A stretch of DNA of 64,000 nt from NCBI RefSeq assembly GCF_006494715.1, contig NZ_CP041151.1:3968001-4032000 (forward strand). Reading direction: 5' to 3'. Shown here in pieces: positions 26,370 to 37,271 of this stretch. Position numbers and translations under genes: made by a program. Position 1 is the first letter of the stretch; each line of letters starts with the position of its first letter. Under the pieces are notes generated by a model. That model was not told the DNA's origin and searched no databases. It saw nothing but the letters and a program-made list of their open reading frames with translations. The stretch comes from Shewanella sp. SNU WT4. Lineage in GTDB: Bacteria > Pseudomonadota > Gammaproteobacteria > Enterobacterales > Shewanellaceae.

Positions 26370-27874
26370 TAAATCATTACCACATCGTATTTGCTTTGGG
26401 CGTACATAGGTTCTGAATGCAAACGAATTCGCTTAGCCACATAAACTTCAAGCTCGGCCAATAAGTGACTCTCATCACCACTTAAACTGGCGTGCACTAA
26501 GGGTGAGCAATACAGCAAAAACTCATCCGTCTTATAAGTACGATCAAGGCGTATGATTTCTCTGAAGATTTCATAACTTACCGTTTCAACTGTTTTCATG
26601 CTACCCGTGCCTTTACAGCTTGGGCATTCACCGCACAACACATGCTCTAAGCTTTCGCGGGTGCGCTTGCGCGTCATTTCCACTAAACCTAAGCCAGAAA
26701 AACCACTGACATTGGTCTTGACCCTATCTGGGCTTAATGCGGCTTGTAAGCTTTCTAGCACGCGCTGTTGATGGTCTTTATCGAGCATATCGATAAAGTC
26801 GATAATGATAATGCCGCCAAGGTTACGCAGGCGCAGTTGCCGCGCTATGGCGTGGGTCGCTTCAAGGTTAGTGTTAAAGATGGTTTCTTCAAGATTGCGA
26901 TGGCCGACAAAGGCGCCGGTATTGATATCCACAGTCGTCATGGCTTCGGTTTGATCTATGATCAAATAGCCACCAGATTTAAGCTCCACCTTACGCCCTA
27001 AAGCGCGCTGAATTTCGTTTTCAACATCGTAGAGATCAAATAACGGCGCAGGACCTGTGTAGTAACTGAGGTTGGCCGCAATTTCTGGCATAAACTCAGT
27101 GGCAAACTCTAGCAGCTCGTCATAAGTGCGGCGAGAATCTACTTGAATACTATCAAGTTCAGTGCCCACAAAATCACGCACGACTCGCACTTGCAGTGGT
27201 AAATCTTGATACAGCAAAGCCACACCGCGGCGCTTGCGACGCTCACTGACTTTGGCCCACACCCGTCTTAAAAAAGCAGCATCTTGCGCCAGCGCTTCAT
27301 CACCCACGCCTTCGGCGGCGGTGCGAATAATAAAGCCGCCATCAGCATCCACATAAGGTTGGGTAATATTGCGTAAACGTTGACGCTCAGTTTCAGATTC
27401 AATCCGCTGCGATACGCCCACATGGCTAGAGCCTGGCATAAATACCAAGTAGCGCGAAGGTAAGGTTAAATCTGTCGTTAAGCGCGCGCCTTTAGTGCCC
27501 AAGGGGTCTTTGACCACTTGCACCATAATGTCTTGGCCTTGACGCACTAACTCGGCAATGTCGCGCACCACAAAGTTATGCTTGTCGTTATCATCGACAC
27601 ATTCGGTATGGGGCATAATATCTGAGGCATGCAAAAACGCGGCTTTTTCCAGACCAATATCAACAAAGGCGGCTTGCATGCCAGGCAATACCCGGCTCAC
27701 TTTACCTTTGTAGATATTACCCACTAGCCCACGCTTTAAGCGGCGCTCAATATGTACTTCTTGTAAGACTCCGTGCTCCACTAAAGCCACACGGGCCTCA
27801 TTTGGGGTCACATTGATCAATAATTCTGAGCCTAACTTGGCGCTATTTCTTACGGTATTTAATCGATTTGGCAC
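26369..27874 (-). CDS. rng: Ribonuclease G
   Basis: A 501-residue endoribonuclease of the RNase E/G family. It contains the S1 domain (GNIYKGKVSRVLPGMQAAFVDIG), the DNase-I-like catalytic region with IIIDFIDM, and the zinc-link CGECPSCKGTG. It matures 16S rRNA and decays some mRNAs. The start is GTG at 27874 behind a G-rich site; the protein has 14 residues before the usual family beginning (ELLINVTPNE), with no better start between. It is placed between maf and yhdP, as in E. coli. Confidence 0.95.
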   Translation of the reverse strand: MPNRLNTVRNSAKLGSELLINVTPNEARVALVEHGVLQEVHIERRLKRGLVGNIYKGKVSRVLPGMQAAFVDIGLEKAAFLHASDIMPHTECVDDNDKHNFVVRDIAELVRQGQDIMVQVVKDPLGTKGARLTTDLTLPSRYLVFMPGSSHVGVSQRIESETERQRLRNITQPYVDADGGFIIRTAAEGVGDEALAQDAAFLRRVWAKVSERRKRRGVALLYQDLPLQVRVVRDFVGTELDSIQVDSRRTYDELLEFATEFMPEIAANLSYYTGPAPLFDLYDVENEIQRALGRKVELKSGGYLIIDQTEAMTTVDINTGAFVGHRNLEETIFNTNLEATHAIARQLRLRNLGGIIIIDFIDMLDKDHQQRVLESLQAALSPDRVKTNVSGFSGLGLVEMTRKRTRESLEHVLCGECPSCKGTGSMKTVETVSYEIFREIIRLDRTYKTDEFLLYCSPLVHASLSGDESHLLAELEVYVAKRIRLHSEPMYAQSKYDVVMI

Positions 27875-27988
27875 AACACACCCCGTCTGGGATTAAAAAC
27901 GAATGCAATATAAATGAGCTTAACCGCAACTCACGTAAGGCGAAGCATGCTAGCCGTTATCTTGACATCCATTGTCGTGCAACCGGAA

Positions 27989-28567
27989 TTAGGCCAACTG
28001 GGCTAATAATTCTCGAGTTTCCACTAAAGGCAAGCCAACCACAGCGGAATAACTACCTTCAATAGCAGCAACAAAACAACCACCGAGTCCTTGAATGCCG
28101 TAAGCGCCCGCTTTATCCATAGGCTCACCTGTGGCCACATAGGCAGCAATATCAGCTTCACTGAGCGGACAAAACTGCACATAGGTTGTGACTAAGCGGC
28201 TATCAACTGAGTTCTCTGTCACTAAGGCCACGGCTGTCATGACTTGATGGCGGCGCCCGGATAAGGCTCTCAGTATGGCTTTAGCATCGCTAACATCTTG
28301 CGGCTTACCTAATAACTGATTATCTAGCACTACTATTGTATCTGAACCTAGCACGGCAGGATGGGCGATGTGCTCACATAACTTAACACCGGCTTGCGCC
28401 TTTTCAATGGCTAAGCGCACCACGTAAGCACTGGCCGCCTCATCCTGATGAGGCGTCTCATCAATATCAGGCACAACGATGGAAAATTCAGTCTGCTCGG
28501 CAGAAAATAACGCCTGCGCGAGTAACTCTTTACGGCGCGGCGAGCTTGAGGCCAAAACCAAGGTCAT
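27989..28567 (-). CDS. maf: Maf-family nucleotide pyrophosphatase (YhdE)
   Basis: A 192-residue house-cleaning pyrophosphatase. The N-terminus reads [14 protein letters not shown], the Maf phosphate-binding motif, and [11 protein letters not shown] carries the catalytic Asp. The YhdE subgroup hydrolyses dTTP, UTP and modified pyrimidine nucleotides. It lies 3 bases after mreD and before rng, the conserved order mreBCD-maf-rng. Confidence 0.94.
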   Translation of the reverse strand: MTLVLASSSPRRKELLAQALFSAEQTEFSIVVPDIDETPHQDEAASAYVVRLAIEKAQAGVKLCEHIAHPAVLGSDTIVVLDNQLLGKPQDVSDAKAILRALSGRRHQVMTAVALVTENSVDSRLVTTYVQFCPLSEADIAAYVATGEPMDKAGAYGIQGLGGCFVAAIEGSYSAVVGLPLVETRELLAQLA

Positions 28568-28570
28568 GAG

Positions 28571-29059
28571 TTATCTCACTTTATAATGACGGCGTAGACG
28601 CCTTAAGGCCCAAAATGCCCAAGGCCAAATAATTAAACTGGATAGGGCTGGCAGTAATAGCGACCATTGGAACGTGCTGCGTTCAATCACAAACTCAGCC
28701 CAAAATATCAGCAAGTGATACAGGCCCACTAACAGCGCCACCAGCATGGCTTGTTGCCACATAGGGAAGTTGCGCAATTTTTGAAAATGCAGCACCACCA
28801 CATAAATCACTAACGAAAACGCCAGCGAGCGAACGCCTAAGTTGGCGCCCAATAAAATATCGAGCAATACCCCTAAGGTAAAGGCAGTGAGAATATTGTA
28901 TCTGTGGGGCAAAGCCACGGCCCAGTAAATCATAACCAGCAACAGCCAGTCTGGACGCCACTGTTCCACTAATGCAGGTAATGGCATGATTTGAAACAGC
29001 ATGCCGACGAGTAAACTCACCCACACTACCAGTCGGCCATTGGCCGCTTGTAAACTCAT
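28571..29059 (-). CDS. mreD: Rod shape-determining protein MreD
   Basis: A 162-residue inner-membrane protein with about five membrane segments (for example WRPDWLLLVMIYWAVALPH and the GVLLDILLGANLG signature). MreD is part of the elongasome with MreB, MreC and RodA/PBP2. It overlaps mreC by 4 bases. Confidence 0.94.
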   Translation of the reverse strand: MSLQAANGRLVVWVSLLVGMLFQIMPLPALVEQWRPDWLLLVMIYWAVALPHRYNILTAFTLGVLLDILLGANLGVRSLAFSLVIYVVVLHFQKLRNFPMWQQAMLVALLVGLYHLLIFWAEFVIERSTFQWSLLLPALSSLIIWPWAFWALRRLRRHYKVR

Positions 29060-29910
29060 GGCTGAGCCTCCACTGGTACTAAAGACTCGGCCGCTTCATT
29101 TTCTTCTGGCCAAATCAATAACACATAACGAATTCTATCTAATGCTGCTAACGGCTGCGCAATCACATTGGCGTAGCTTTGGCCGTCATCTTTTTGCACC
29201 GATGTGACTCGCGCAACCGGATAGCCTTCAGGGAATCTATGGCCAAGGGCTGAGGTCACGAGTAAGTCACCCACACGAATATCTGTGCTCTTAGCAACAT
29301 GTCTAAGCTCAATTTCATCCAGTACGCCGGTGCCATTGGCCACCAAGCGCACATCATTGCGAGTATTACGCACCGGCAAGCCGTGGCTAACATCGGACAA
29401 TAACAACACTCGGCTGGTGAGCTTACTTATCTCCACCACTTGGCCGATGACGCCATAAGCATCCACCACAGGTTGACCGACAAACACGCCGCTGTTGCTG
29501 CCATGGTTAAGCACCACATAATGATGATAAGGATCGCTTGCCACCGACATCACTTCGGCCACCATCTTCTTCGCATCCATATGCACAGGTGAACCCAGCA
29601 AAGAGCGTAAGCGTTGGTTTTCTTGGCGAAGATGTTCAAAGCGCTGCAGACGTTCACTCATTAGCAATTGCTGGCGCAAGAGCTCTTTATTTTGAGTTTC
29701 TAACATGCTGCGGGTAGCTAGTGTTTCAGCCGACCAATCCAAGGCAAGGCCGGGGACGTTAGCTAAGTACTGAATTGGGCTTAAAAAGGAGGATAAGGTT
29801 TGTCTAACTGGCTCTAATCTATCATTGGCCAGCAATAAACCCACCGACAATATCACTGCCAGTGTTAAGCGAAATTGATTTGAGATACCGCGGGAAAAAA
29901 TTGGCTTCAT
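29056..29910 (-). CDS. mreC: Rod shape-determining protein MreC
   Basis: A 284-residue protein with an N-terminal membrane anchor (about 11-30), a coiled coil (about 65-105, NKELLRQQLLMSERLQRFEH) and a periplasmic double beta-barrel (YGVIGQVVEISKLTSRVLLLSD). It links cytoplasmic MreB to the periplasmic wall machinery. It is 37 bases downstream of mreB. Confidence 0.95.
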   Translation of the reverse strand: MKPIFSRGISNQFRLTLAVILSVGLLLANDRLEPVRQTLSSFLSPIQYLANVPGLALDWSAETLATRSMLETQNKELLRQQLLMSERLQRFEHLRQENQRLRSLLGSPVHMDAKKMVAEVMSVASDPYHHYVVLNHGSNSGVFVGQPVVDAYGVIGQVVEISKLTSRVLLLSDVSHGLPVRNTRNDVRLVANGTGVLDEIELRHVAKSTDIRVGDLLVTSALGHRFPEGYPVARVTSVQKDDGQSYANVIAQPLAALDRIRYVLLIWPEENEAAESLVPVEAQP

Positions 29911-29947
29911 AGATCAATAAGGGCGGCTTAAGCCGCCCTCGGACTTG

Positions 29948-31042
<1,095 letters not shown>

Positions 31043-31283
31043 CTAACTTTATCAATGCCACCCTCTTTCCACAACCCCTCATCCAGAATGAAGCGTTTTT
31101 TTTTGTGGTTGAACTTGAAAAACCCCCATTTAAGCTAATTTCACATCTTTTACGCCTTAACAAATCTGTGACGCTCACCACTCAAGGCGATGCGCCGCCT
31201 GTGGCCAGGCTATAAATTTGCTTAATTTCATTAAATACCGCGCAAACTCCTAAAGAAAGCGCGCTATTTTAAGCAAGTGAGCA

Positions 31284-33923
31284 TTATTCACTACGCTCGC
31301 GCCAATAAATCACTTTATCGTTGCCGCGATAGCTGCCAAAAAATGCGCTGGCACGGGGATTTGCTAATACAGTCGGCGAGATACCATCCCAACTCCAATA
31401 CCACTGTAACCAAGTAGGCACAATAAGCGGCGCAGTTATTTGGCCACGATACCCACCAAGCTGCTGCCACATCAAACTAAACTGCCCTTGGTTAATCGCA
31501 CTGTTTCGCGTGCGTGTTACCGATTGCGCCGCCGTTAAATCAGGATAAAACACATAGCCTAAGCTCGGATTATCAACGCTTGAGGTTAAGCTCGCATTGA
31601 GGTTAGTGCACACATCTAAGTTATTGGTTTGCCACAGGGCACCATCCCAATATTCAGCGCGGCTTGGCATAGTTAATTCTGCGGTTTCAGGGCCATAGGT
31701 ATTATCCATCACCACGCGCCCAGCCCGCACTTTAGTGGTTAGCAGCTGCAGCGCATCGCAGCCACCTGAGGCGACGCTACAATCACCCATTGAGTTCACG
31801 CCCATATCGGGATCCGCCACTATGCCATAACCGCCATCGTTATCATTCACCATTATCCCTATCGCAAGATTATCAAAGGGACCATCAATGGCAGGGGCGA
31901 GCGGCCGCGCAAAGCTAAGTTCAGTGGTGACAGGCAGCGCACTTTGGCCTTCTGCCCACACTAATGCCGGCAATGCAGATAGGCGTGGCGATAAGCTTAT
32001 GCCGTCATTGTTATTTTCAGCGACAGCAGCGGCGCTTGCCTTAGCAAACGAGCCTAAATAATTGTAAGTTCGTTGGTTTTGCACGTTTTCAGCCGTTAGC
32101 GTTAGCCCTAAGGTCATGGGCTGAGCCATATAACTAAAGTCGCCAGCGCTGCAGCCTGGCAATAAGCTTTGACCGCTAATCCTAAACTTGGCGGGTACAA
32201 AGCGGCCGACATCGGCACTGATACCATCAGCAATAGGTAAGTTTGAACCTAAATATTTATGGGTCTCTAATGGGACGCCACTGCTGGCTTTCGGTTGCGA
32301 TGCAATTAACTTATAAATACCCACTTCATTGAGAGACTGATTTAGCCGCATCTCGCCACCTTGCGTTTGGGTATAAACACTTGGGGTAATTACAGCATCA
32401 ACACCTGCAGCAGGAGTAACACGCTGACTTTTAAGGGCAAGGTTTGTCATAGTAAAGCTTGGCGTGATGGGGTTGTCGCAAAAATTGCTATCGCCATTTT
32501 GCAGCCACGCCCGCGCAGACAAAGTCACAGAGTAACTATCCCCCGCCCGCTTAAAGACGCCATTGCTACCAGCGTTGTAGCTAGCTTCTGGAACTATACA
32601 TAAACCCGCAGGCACATTGATCATATTGCCATTAGTGCTCGCCATGATAAGACCCGAATCACTACTAGCCGATTGCCCGACATACCTAGCGTTCAGCGCC
32701 ACTTTACCCGCATCGGCGTACAACACACTTACCCTTGCCTTACCTTCTGCATCAAAACTTAGCGACTTAGGCGTCGCACCAGCCTGATTTTTACCTATGG
32801 CAGTGCCGTCAACCTTTAAGGATTCGCCAGTTAATGCGGGATTAGGGTCAAGATAACTGCTCCACAAACTTAAGGACTTAGTTTGATTAGCAAAAGTGGG
32901 CTGACATTCAAGTGCGCCAGAGCTACGTCTTACCGCCATGATAGCTGCGCTCACGGGCTTATTAGCATAGGTTTCAACATCATCAATGATAAAACCTGCT
33001 TCAGCGAAACTGACGGTGCAGTTAGCGGCGCTGAGTGAGCTGCCATTACTGCATAGGGTAGTCGCGAAGGCAGCGCTTGAAGGTGACGATGACGACACAC
33101 CAAGGATTATAGGTGTTTGATTAAATTGCCTTAAAAACAGCGTGCGCGCGCCATTAACTATGGTCACCTGATTGCCAATCGTATTCTTGTTTTCATCAAG
33201 CCAGTTAAGCCCAGTGCCATTGACTGGAGTTAAGTTCGCTATGACATTGCCACTAAACAGTTGCGAGCAATTCGCGTTTTTACAAGCCTTAACTGTAACT
33301 TGCAGCGGCGCGCAGGCCAGCGGACTACCTGAATACTCAAATTGCAGATGGAAATCGGCCTGCGAACTATTAGTGCACAAGCCACCAAAATCAGCGTCTT
33401 CAAAGATATCATCGTCAAAATCAACGTCTCCGTTTCCACTGATATTAAGACTGCCACCGGCGGCTAACGCGCCATCTATCGTCGCCTTACCAGTAATAGA
33501 GACATCTCCCTTAACATACACTATGCCATTGATAGTGTTTTGACCGGCAATACTTAAGTCACCATCAACATAAATGATAAGGTCGCTTTCATCGCCATTA
33601 ATGTTAAGGCTGCTATTGGTTAACGATAAGCTCTTAAAATATAAACGCGTGGTGGCACCATTAGTGGTGATCCGACTGCCGTTATTAAAGTCACCTTGAT
33701 CAAAGCCATAATCCCCAGGTAAAAAAGCGCTACTAACCGGACTACAACCTCTGTTTCCGCAATTTAAATCCTTAACATTGTTAAAAATGCCCGCCGGTAA
33801 ATTTAAGGCATTATTACCATGGCCACCGCTCGGAGGGTCAGTAAAAATCTCTTCACAAGATTTGGCACACGCCCCATGAGTGACGACTAACGTCGCGACC
33901 AAGATTAAGCTTCTAATTAACAC
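31284..33923 (-). CDS. mshQ: MSHA biogenesis protein MshQ, large exported protein
   Basis: An 879-residue protein and the last gene of the MSHA operon. I place the start at the GTG at 33923, which gives a signal peptide (VLIRSLILVATLVVTHGACA) and has TTGAGG upstream; the longer frame to 34031 lacks these. Residues about 65-180 form short repeated strands (VDGDLSIAG, VKGDVSITG, GGSLNISG) like a polymer-forming beta-helix, followed by the acidic DVDFDDDIFEDADF. The rest is the large DUF6701-type region, with many Cys. It is probably a pilus-tip or surface adhesin. It overlaps mshP by 11 bases. Confidence 0.85.
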   Translation of the reverse strand: MLIRSLILVATLVVTHGACAKSCEEIFTDPPSGGHGNNALNLPAGIFNNVKDLNCGNRGCSPVSSAFLPGDYGFDQGDFNNGSRITTNGATTRLYFKSLSLTNSSLNINGDESDLIIYVDGDLSIAGQNTINGIVYVKGDVSITGKATIDGALAAGGSLNISGNGDVDFDDDIFEDADFGGLCTNSSQADFHLQFEYSGSPLACAPLQVTVKACKNANCSQLFSGNVIANLTPVNGTGLNWLDENKNTIGNQVTIVNGARTLFLRQFNQTPIILGVSSSSPSSAAFATTLCSNGSSLSAANCTVSFAEAGFIIDDVETYANKPVSAAIMAVRRSSGALECQPTFANQTKSLSLWSSYLDPNPALTGESLKVDGTAIGKNQAGATPKSLSFDAEGKARVSVLYADAGKVALNARYVGQSASSDSGLIMASTNGNMINVPAGLCIVPEASYNAGSNGVFKRAGDSYSVTLSARAWLQNGDSNFCDNPITPSFTMTNLALKSQRVTPAAGVDAVITPSVYTQTQGGEMRLNQSLNEVGIYKLIASQPKASSGVPLETHKYLGSNLPIADGISADVGRFVPAKFRISGQSLLPGCSAGDFSYMAQPMTLGLTLTAENVQNQRTYNYLGSFAKASAAAVAENNNDGISLSPRLSALPALVWAEGQSALPVTTELSFARPLAPAIDGPFDNLAIGIMVNDNDGGYGIVADPDMGVNSMGDCSVASGGCDALQLLTTKVRAGRVVMDNTYGPETAELTMPSRAEYWDGALWQTNNLDVCTNLNASLTSSVDNPSLGYVFYPDLTAAQSVTRTRNSAINQGQFSLMWQQLGGYRGQITAPLIVPTWLQWYWSWDGISPTVLANPRASAFFGSYRGNDKVIYWRERSE

Positions 33924-34398
33924 GGGCTTGCACCTCAACCTGACGATTAACCCGAATGCATTGACTCGCATCCCCTGATACTCCGCCGTCACACTGACCA
34001 CTTTGACACACGGCATTACTACTAATAGCAAACTGGGTCATGCCCGCGACAGTGGTTTTAGTGCAAGCTAATTCCACTTGGCAATCACTAAAACCTATTT
34101 CATTGGGCGGCGTCCACGCACTGCCTACCGCGGCGCAATCGGTGACGCCGCCCGTCAGTGGAAATAAGCGCGCAAGACCAACCTCCACCCCAGAGTTAGC
34201 CGTAAATAACGCGCGCGCGCCCCACACTTCCAGCACTAAGCTATCATCGCCATCATTAAGTACGCGGATTAAGGCGCCAGTGAGTAGAAACATCACAGTA
34301 ATGATGAAAATGGCGATAACTAATACGCTACCTTGGTGACGCAAGGCTTTATGGCTAAAAGGTTTAGGGCGCATTGATAACTTGAACTTGCTGTTCAT
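33913..34398 (-). CDS. mshP: MSHA minor pilin-like protein MshP
   Basis: A 161-residue protein with one N-terminal hydrophobic helix (GSVLVIAIFIITVMFLLTGALI) and a periplasmic part with three or more Cys pairs. It lacks a normal prepilin cleavage site, like the PilX-type proteins. It overlaps mshO by 35 bases and mshQ by 11, which points to coupled translation. The MSHA order identifies it. Confidence 0.85.
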   Translation of the reverse strand: MNSKFKLSMRPKPFSHKALRHQGSVLVIAIFIITVMFLLTGALIRVLNDGDDSLVLEVWGARALFTANSGVEVGLARLFPLTGGVTDCAAVGSAWTPPNEIGFSDCQVELACTKTTVAGMTQFAISSNAVCQSGQCDGGVSGDASQCIRVNRQVEVQARVN

Positions 34399-35218
34399 AC
34401 CTGAACGATTCTCCTGCCACGCTAAATTCGGGGGTCAACAACACTAAGGCGTTGTCGATTAAATTGGCTGGGGTAACGGTAATGGCAGGACTTGTTATTA
34501 AATCATTAACTATGTCCTCAGCCATCAAGACCCCAGTATTAAGGCCATTACTTGGCTCTGGCTGGCTGGTTTTTATACCGTAATCAGTATATCGCCTTAG
34601 TTCAAGCGTAGTTGAGCCAGGCGCACGAATAAAACAATAACTAATGGGCTCTGCGGCAATATAAAAGCGTTGGCGCGGTGATTGCGCCGCAAATTGCACA
34701 TTACGCTTAAAGGTTATCGTTTGAATCGAACCCGCAATGGTTGTGCTTGCCAGCGCAAAAATCTTGCCAGTGCTGGCATCAGGACTCGCATATACATCAG
34801 CGGGAGTCAGTGGATACACCAGCATATTGTCATTACTGCTAATAGGTTGGCTGGCGGCTATCACCGTAGCGCTATTGCTTGCTGGGCTTGGGTAAGCAGG
34901 GATAGCAATATAACTTGAGCTCGCCTTTATCGGCATAAATTCAACACACTGCCACTGATTGCTGCTTTTCGCAAAACGCACGCTATTAGGCACAGCAGCG
35001 CGAATATCGCGGCTCATGCGCTCTATGGCAAATCGGCTTTGCCCCAACATTTTTTCAACGGAATTAGCTTGCACAAAAATCTGGGTACCAAAAATAATAA
35101 AGCTACTAACACCTACGGCTAAAATACCCAAAATAATAATGACAGTGACTAGCTCAACTAAGGTAAAACCTGCTTGTGAGCTTGGCCGAGAACAGCGCTT
35201 AGGTTGAAGGCGCACCAT
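34364..35218 (-). CDS. mshO: MSHA minor pilin MshO
   Basis: A 284-residue prepilin with the type IV signal [30 protein letters not shown] at about 15-44; cleavage is expected after the Gly. The ATG overlaps the mshD stop by one base (TAATG). It is PilW-like, a minor pilin for pilus priming. Confidence 0.88.
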   Translation of the reverse strand: MVRLQPKRCSRPSSQAGFTLVELVTVIIILGILAVGVSSFIIFGTQIFVQANSVEKMLGQSRFAIERMSRDIRAAVPNSVRFAKSSNQWQCVEFMPIKASSSYIAIPAYPSPASNSATVIAASQPISSNDNMLVYPLTPADVYASPDASTGKIFALASTTIAGSIQTITFKRNVQFAAQSPRQRFYIAAEPISYCFIRAPGSTTLELRRYTDYGIKTSQPEPSNGLNTGVLMAEDIVNDLITSPAITVTPANLIDNALVLLTPEFSVAGESFRYEQQVQVINAP

Positions 35219-35799
35219 TAAAAGTTACTCCGCACAGCGTTGTATATTATTTGCTCACCAAAAGGGGTGGTCACTGTAATGTTGATGAGTTTACTGACGC
35301 TACTATCAGTGCTGCTCACTGTGACTTGCAATTGATAGTCAGTGTAAACATCGCTATAGGTTAACGAAGAATTGAGCATGGTCGCCTTTTGAGTCATGCC
35401 ATTATAATCATCGACATCATTAAATTGCTGACGGGTTTCACTGTTGTCGCTGCCCATAACCGTTGAACACGGGTTTGGATTGAGGCCACAAGGATTGCCA
35501 CTGGCGGGATTAGTGTTCTGATCGTAGCGCTTACCCCAGATTTCATTCATCACGGCTTGGGCAAGCTCAGCGCTGCGCACTCGATGCAAGGTTTCACTGG
35601 CTCGATTAGCTTGTGGAAATAACATGCTCGCTATCATGACTAACGCTATCGCCAGCACTAACATGCCAACAATTAACTCAATTAAGGTAAAGCCTTGAGT
35701 GCGCTTTGACTTAAGCCGCAACTGGCGATTACCGCGAGTACCTGAACTTAAGCGGTTTTGCTCTTGCATGCCGCGCGCCACGCTCTTAATTACTGTCAT
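35218..35799 (-). CDS. mshD: MSHA minor pilin MshD
   Basis: A 193-residue prepilin with the cleavage site QGFTLIELIVGMLVLAIALVMIASML. I choose the ATG at 35799, which overlaps mshC by 14 bases; the open frame extends 16 codons further into mshC without a ribosome binding site. It is a minor pilin. Two Cys lie near the CGLNPNPC turn. Confidence 0.86.
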   Translation of the reverse strand: MTVIKSVARGMQEQNRLSSGTRGNRQLRLKSKRTQGFTLIELIVGMLVLAIALVMIASMLFPQANRASETLHRVRSAELAQAVMNEIWGKRYDQNTNPASGNPCGLNPNPCSTVMGSDNSETRQQFNDVDDYNGMTQKATMLNSSLTYSDVYTDYQLQVTVSSTDSSVSKLINITVTTPFGEQIIYNAVRSNF

Positions 35800-36265
35800 G
35801 TATGTAGCCTTGCGATTCAATGCTAATGCCAAGCACATCTCCCCCACTCACGGTTAAACAAGGGCCGGCGCAGGCCGGAGATACTTGACCTAAGTTATTA
35901 AAATCAAGATTGACACTGGCGCTACCTGTGGCCGTGAAAACGACCGAGGAGCCCGCATCAAAGGCTTGCAAACTTTCAGTGCGTACTGCCTGTCCAGTGC
36001 AAGTATCGTTAAAGTGCTGTAATTGATAACCAGTAGCGGTAATAGCCACCCGATAACAACGATCGGCATTATTCAAGGCCATGATCTGCGCTTTACGCAG
36101 CTCACTAATCAGTTCATCTCTTAAGGTGTAAGCACTCACAGATTGGCTAGATAACAAACGTGGCAGTGCGGTCACAGCCAAAATACTGATGAGCATTATG
36201 GTGACTACTAGCTCAACCAAGGTAAAGCCTGGCATTTTGACTAACTGAGGGGCATCCCTTGTCAT
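35786..36265 (-). CDS. mshC: MSHA minor pilin MshC
   Basis: A 159-residue prepilin with PGFTLVELVVTIMLISILAVTALPRLL after a 12-residue leader. A GGAG site precedes the ATG. The C-terminal region has two Cys pairs, CYRVA..DTCTG and SPACAGPCL. It is first of the tightly overlapping block mshC-D-O-P-Q, which follows the second pilin gene across a terminator. Confidence 0.88.
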   Translation of the reverse strand: MTRDAPQLVKMPGFTLVELVVTIMLISILAVTALPRLLSSQSVSAYTLRDELISELRKAQIMALNNADRCYRVAITATGYQLQHFNDTCTGQAVRTESLQAFDAGSSVVFTATGSASVNLDFNNLGQVSPACAGPCLTVSGGDVLGISIESQGYIHDSN

Positions 36266-36354
36266 ACAGCCCTATCTCCTAGCTCGCTAGATTGAATTGA
36301 ATCAATATTTTAGCGAATATTGTACCTATTGATTATGGCCAATGTCTTGAGTAA

Positions 36355-36383
36355 AAACAAAAAAGGCCTGCAAGGCAGGCCTT
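36355..36383 (-). terminator. Terminator after the second MshA gene
   Basis: A 9-bp stem (AAGGCCTGC with GCAGGCCTT, 36363-36371 and 36375-36383), followed on minus by a run of T. It lies between the second pilin gene and mshC, so the downstream minor-pilin genes should be expressed at a lower level. Confidence 0.9.
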
Positions 36384-36400
36384 AAATTAATATTCAACCT

Positions 36401-36910
36401 CTAGCAAGCGCTAGCAGCTGGGATAGCAGTAAATGTCGGTAGAGCGCCAACGCCGGTTGACTGGGTATAAGTCACAAAACAACCTTCTGGCGCGCCGCGT
36501 TGCCAAATTTTAGCGCTACCAGCGGTAGTACCATCAATAATCCAATCACCTGTACCTGCCGCAGTTGGCGAAGTGCCAGCCGAGGCATTGATATCGGCGC
36601 CAGCCGTGATGGCTGCCAAGCTCCCAGCCATATAACCATAGACAACAGCCACATCGTCAGAAGTCGTAGTAGGTGAATCGCCATTAACATCCACAGAACC
36701 AGTGGCAGAACCCTGAATGCCCTGCAATGAAGCTTTAGAATAAATGAGGCTATTGGCCCCCTGAATCGCACTTTTTACACCTTCTAACGCCGAAATTCTG
36801 GCATCCGATTGCAAGTTAATAAACTTAGGCGCGGCGGTAACAGCTAAAATCCCCAAGATAATAATCACCACGACTAACTCAATTAAGGTAAAACCTGTTT
36901 GTTGCTTCAT
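36401..36910 (-). CDS. MSHA major pilin paralogue (second copy)
   Basis: A 169-residue type IVa pilin. Leader MKQQTG, then [47 protein letters not shown]. The N-terminal 50 residues are nearly identical to the pilin encoded just upstream, while the C-terminal head differs. A C-terminal disulphide loop is likely (GCFVTY ... ASAC). It has its own terminator. It is a tandem duplicate of mshA; which of the two is the main subunit cannot be told from sequence. Confidence 0.9.
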   Translation of the reverse strand: MKQQTGFTLIELVVVIIILGILAVTAAPKFINLQSDARISALEGVKSAIQGANSLIYSKASLQGIQGSATGSVDVNGDSPTTTSDDVAVVYGYMAGSLAAITAGADINASAGTSPTAAGTGDWIIDGTTAGSAKIWQRGAPEGCFVTYTQSTGVGALPTFTAIPAASAC

Positions 36911-37227
36911 ATATCACCAGTCTACACAGAGATTAAAACGTGAGGTCACGATAGCAGAAAAGATTAGGCACGAATCCATTCCTTTACAGTATTAGCCTAC
37001 CCCTGTTGAGTTAAGCCAATGCCTTTCCTTAATTAACGCCATTAATTAACGCATTAAACTAAAGAGTTGCATTAATTAAAAATAACCTTTGAGGCGCAAA
37101 ATAACAACATGCCGCAATAAATATCAATCAAGCCGCTTAGTACTTTGCTGATATTCCGGCAACAAGGCATATCAGCAAAAGACTTACAGTAATGGCAAAA
37201 TAATTGCTTATCTAATTGCTTAACTAA
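36911..37227 (-). other. AT-rich spacer between the two pilin genes
   Basis: No gene is visible in this 317-base gap. It holds three near-copies of ATTAATTAACG (about 37030-37080), which could be UP-element-like promoter DNA for the second pilin gene. No sure -35/-10 pair was found. Confidence 0.4.
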
Positions 37228-37255
37228 TAAAAAAACCGACCTGAGGTCGGTTTTT
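37228..37255 (-). terminator. Terminator after the first MshA gene
   Basis: ACCGACC and GGTCGGT (37235-37241 and 37245-37251) with flanking A and T runs that extend the stem; on minus a run of T follows. It separates the two pilin genes into distinct transcript ends. Confidence 0.9.
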
Positions 37256-37271
37256 ACACTAGCAATAAGTA

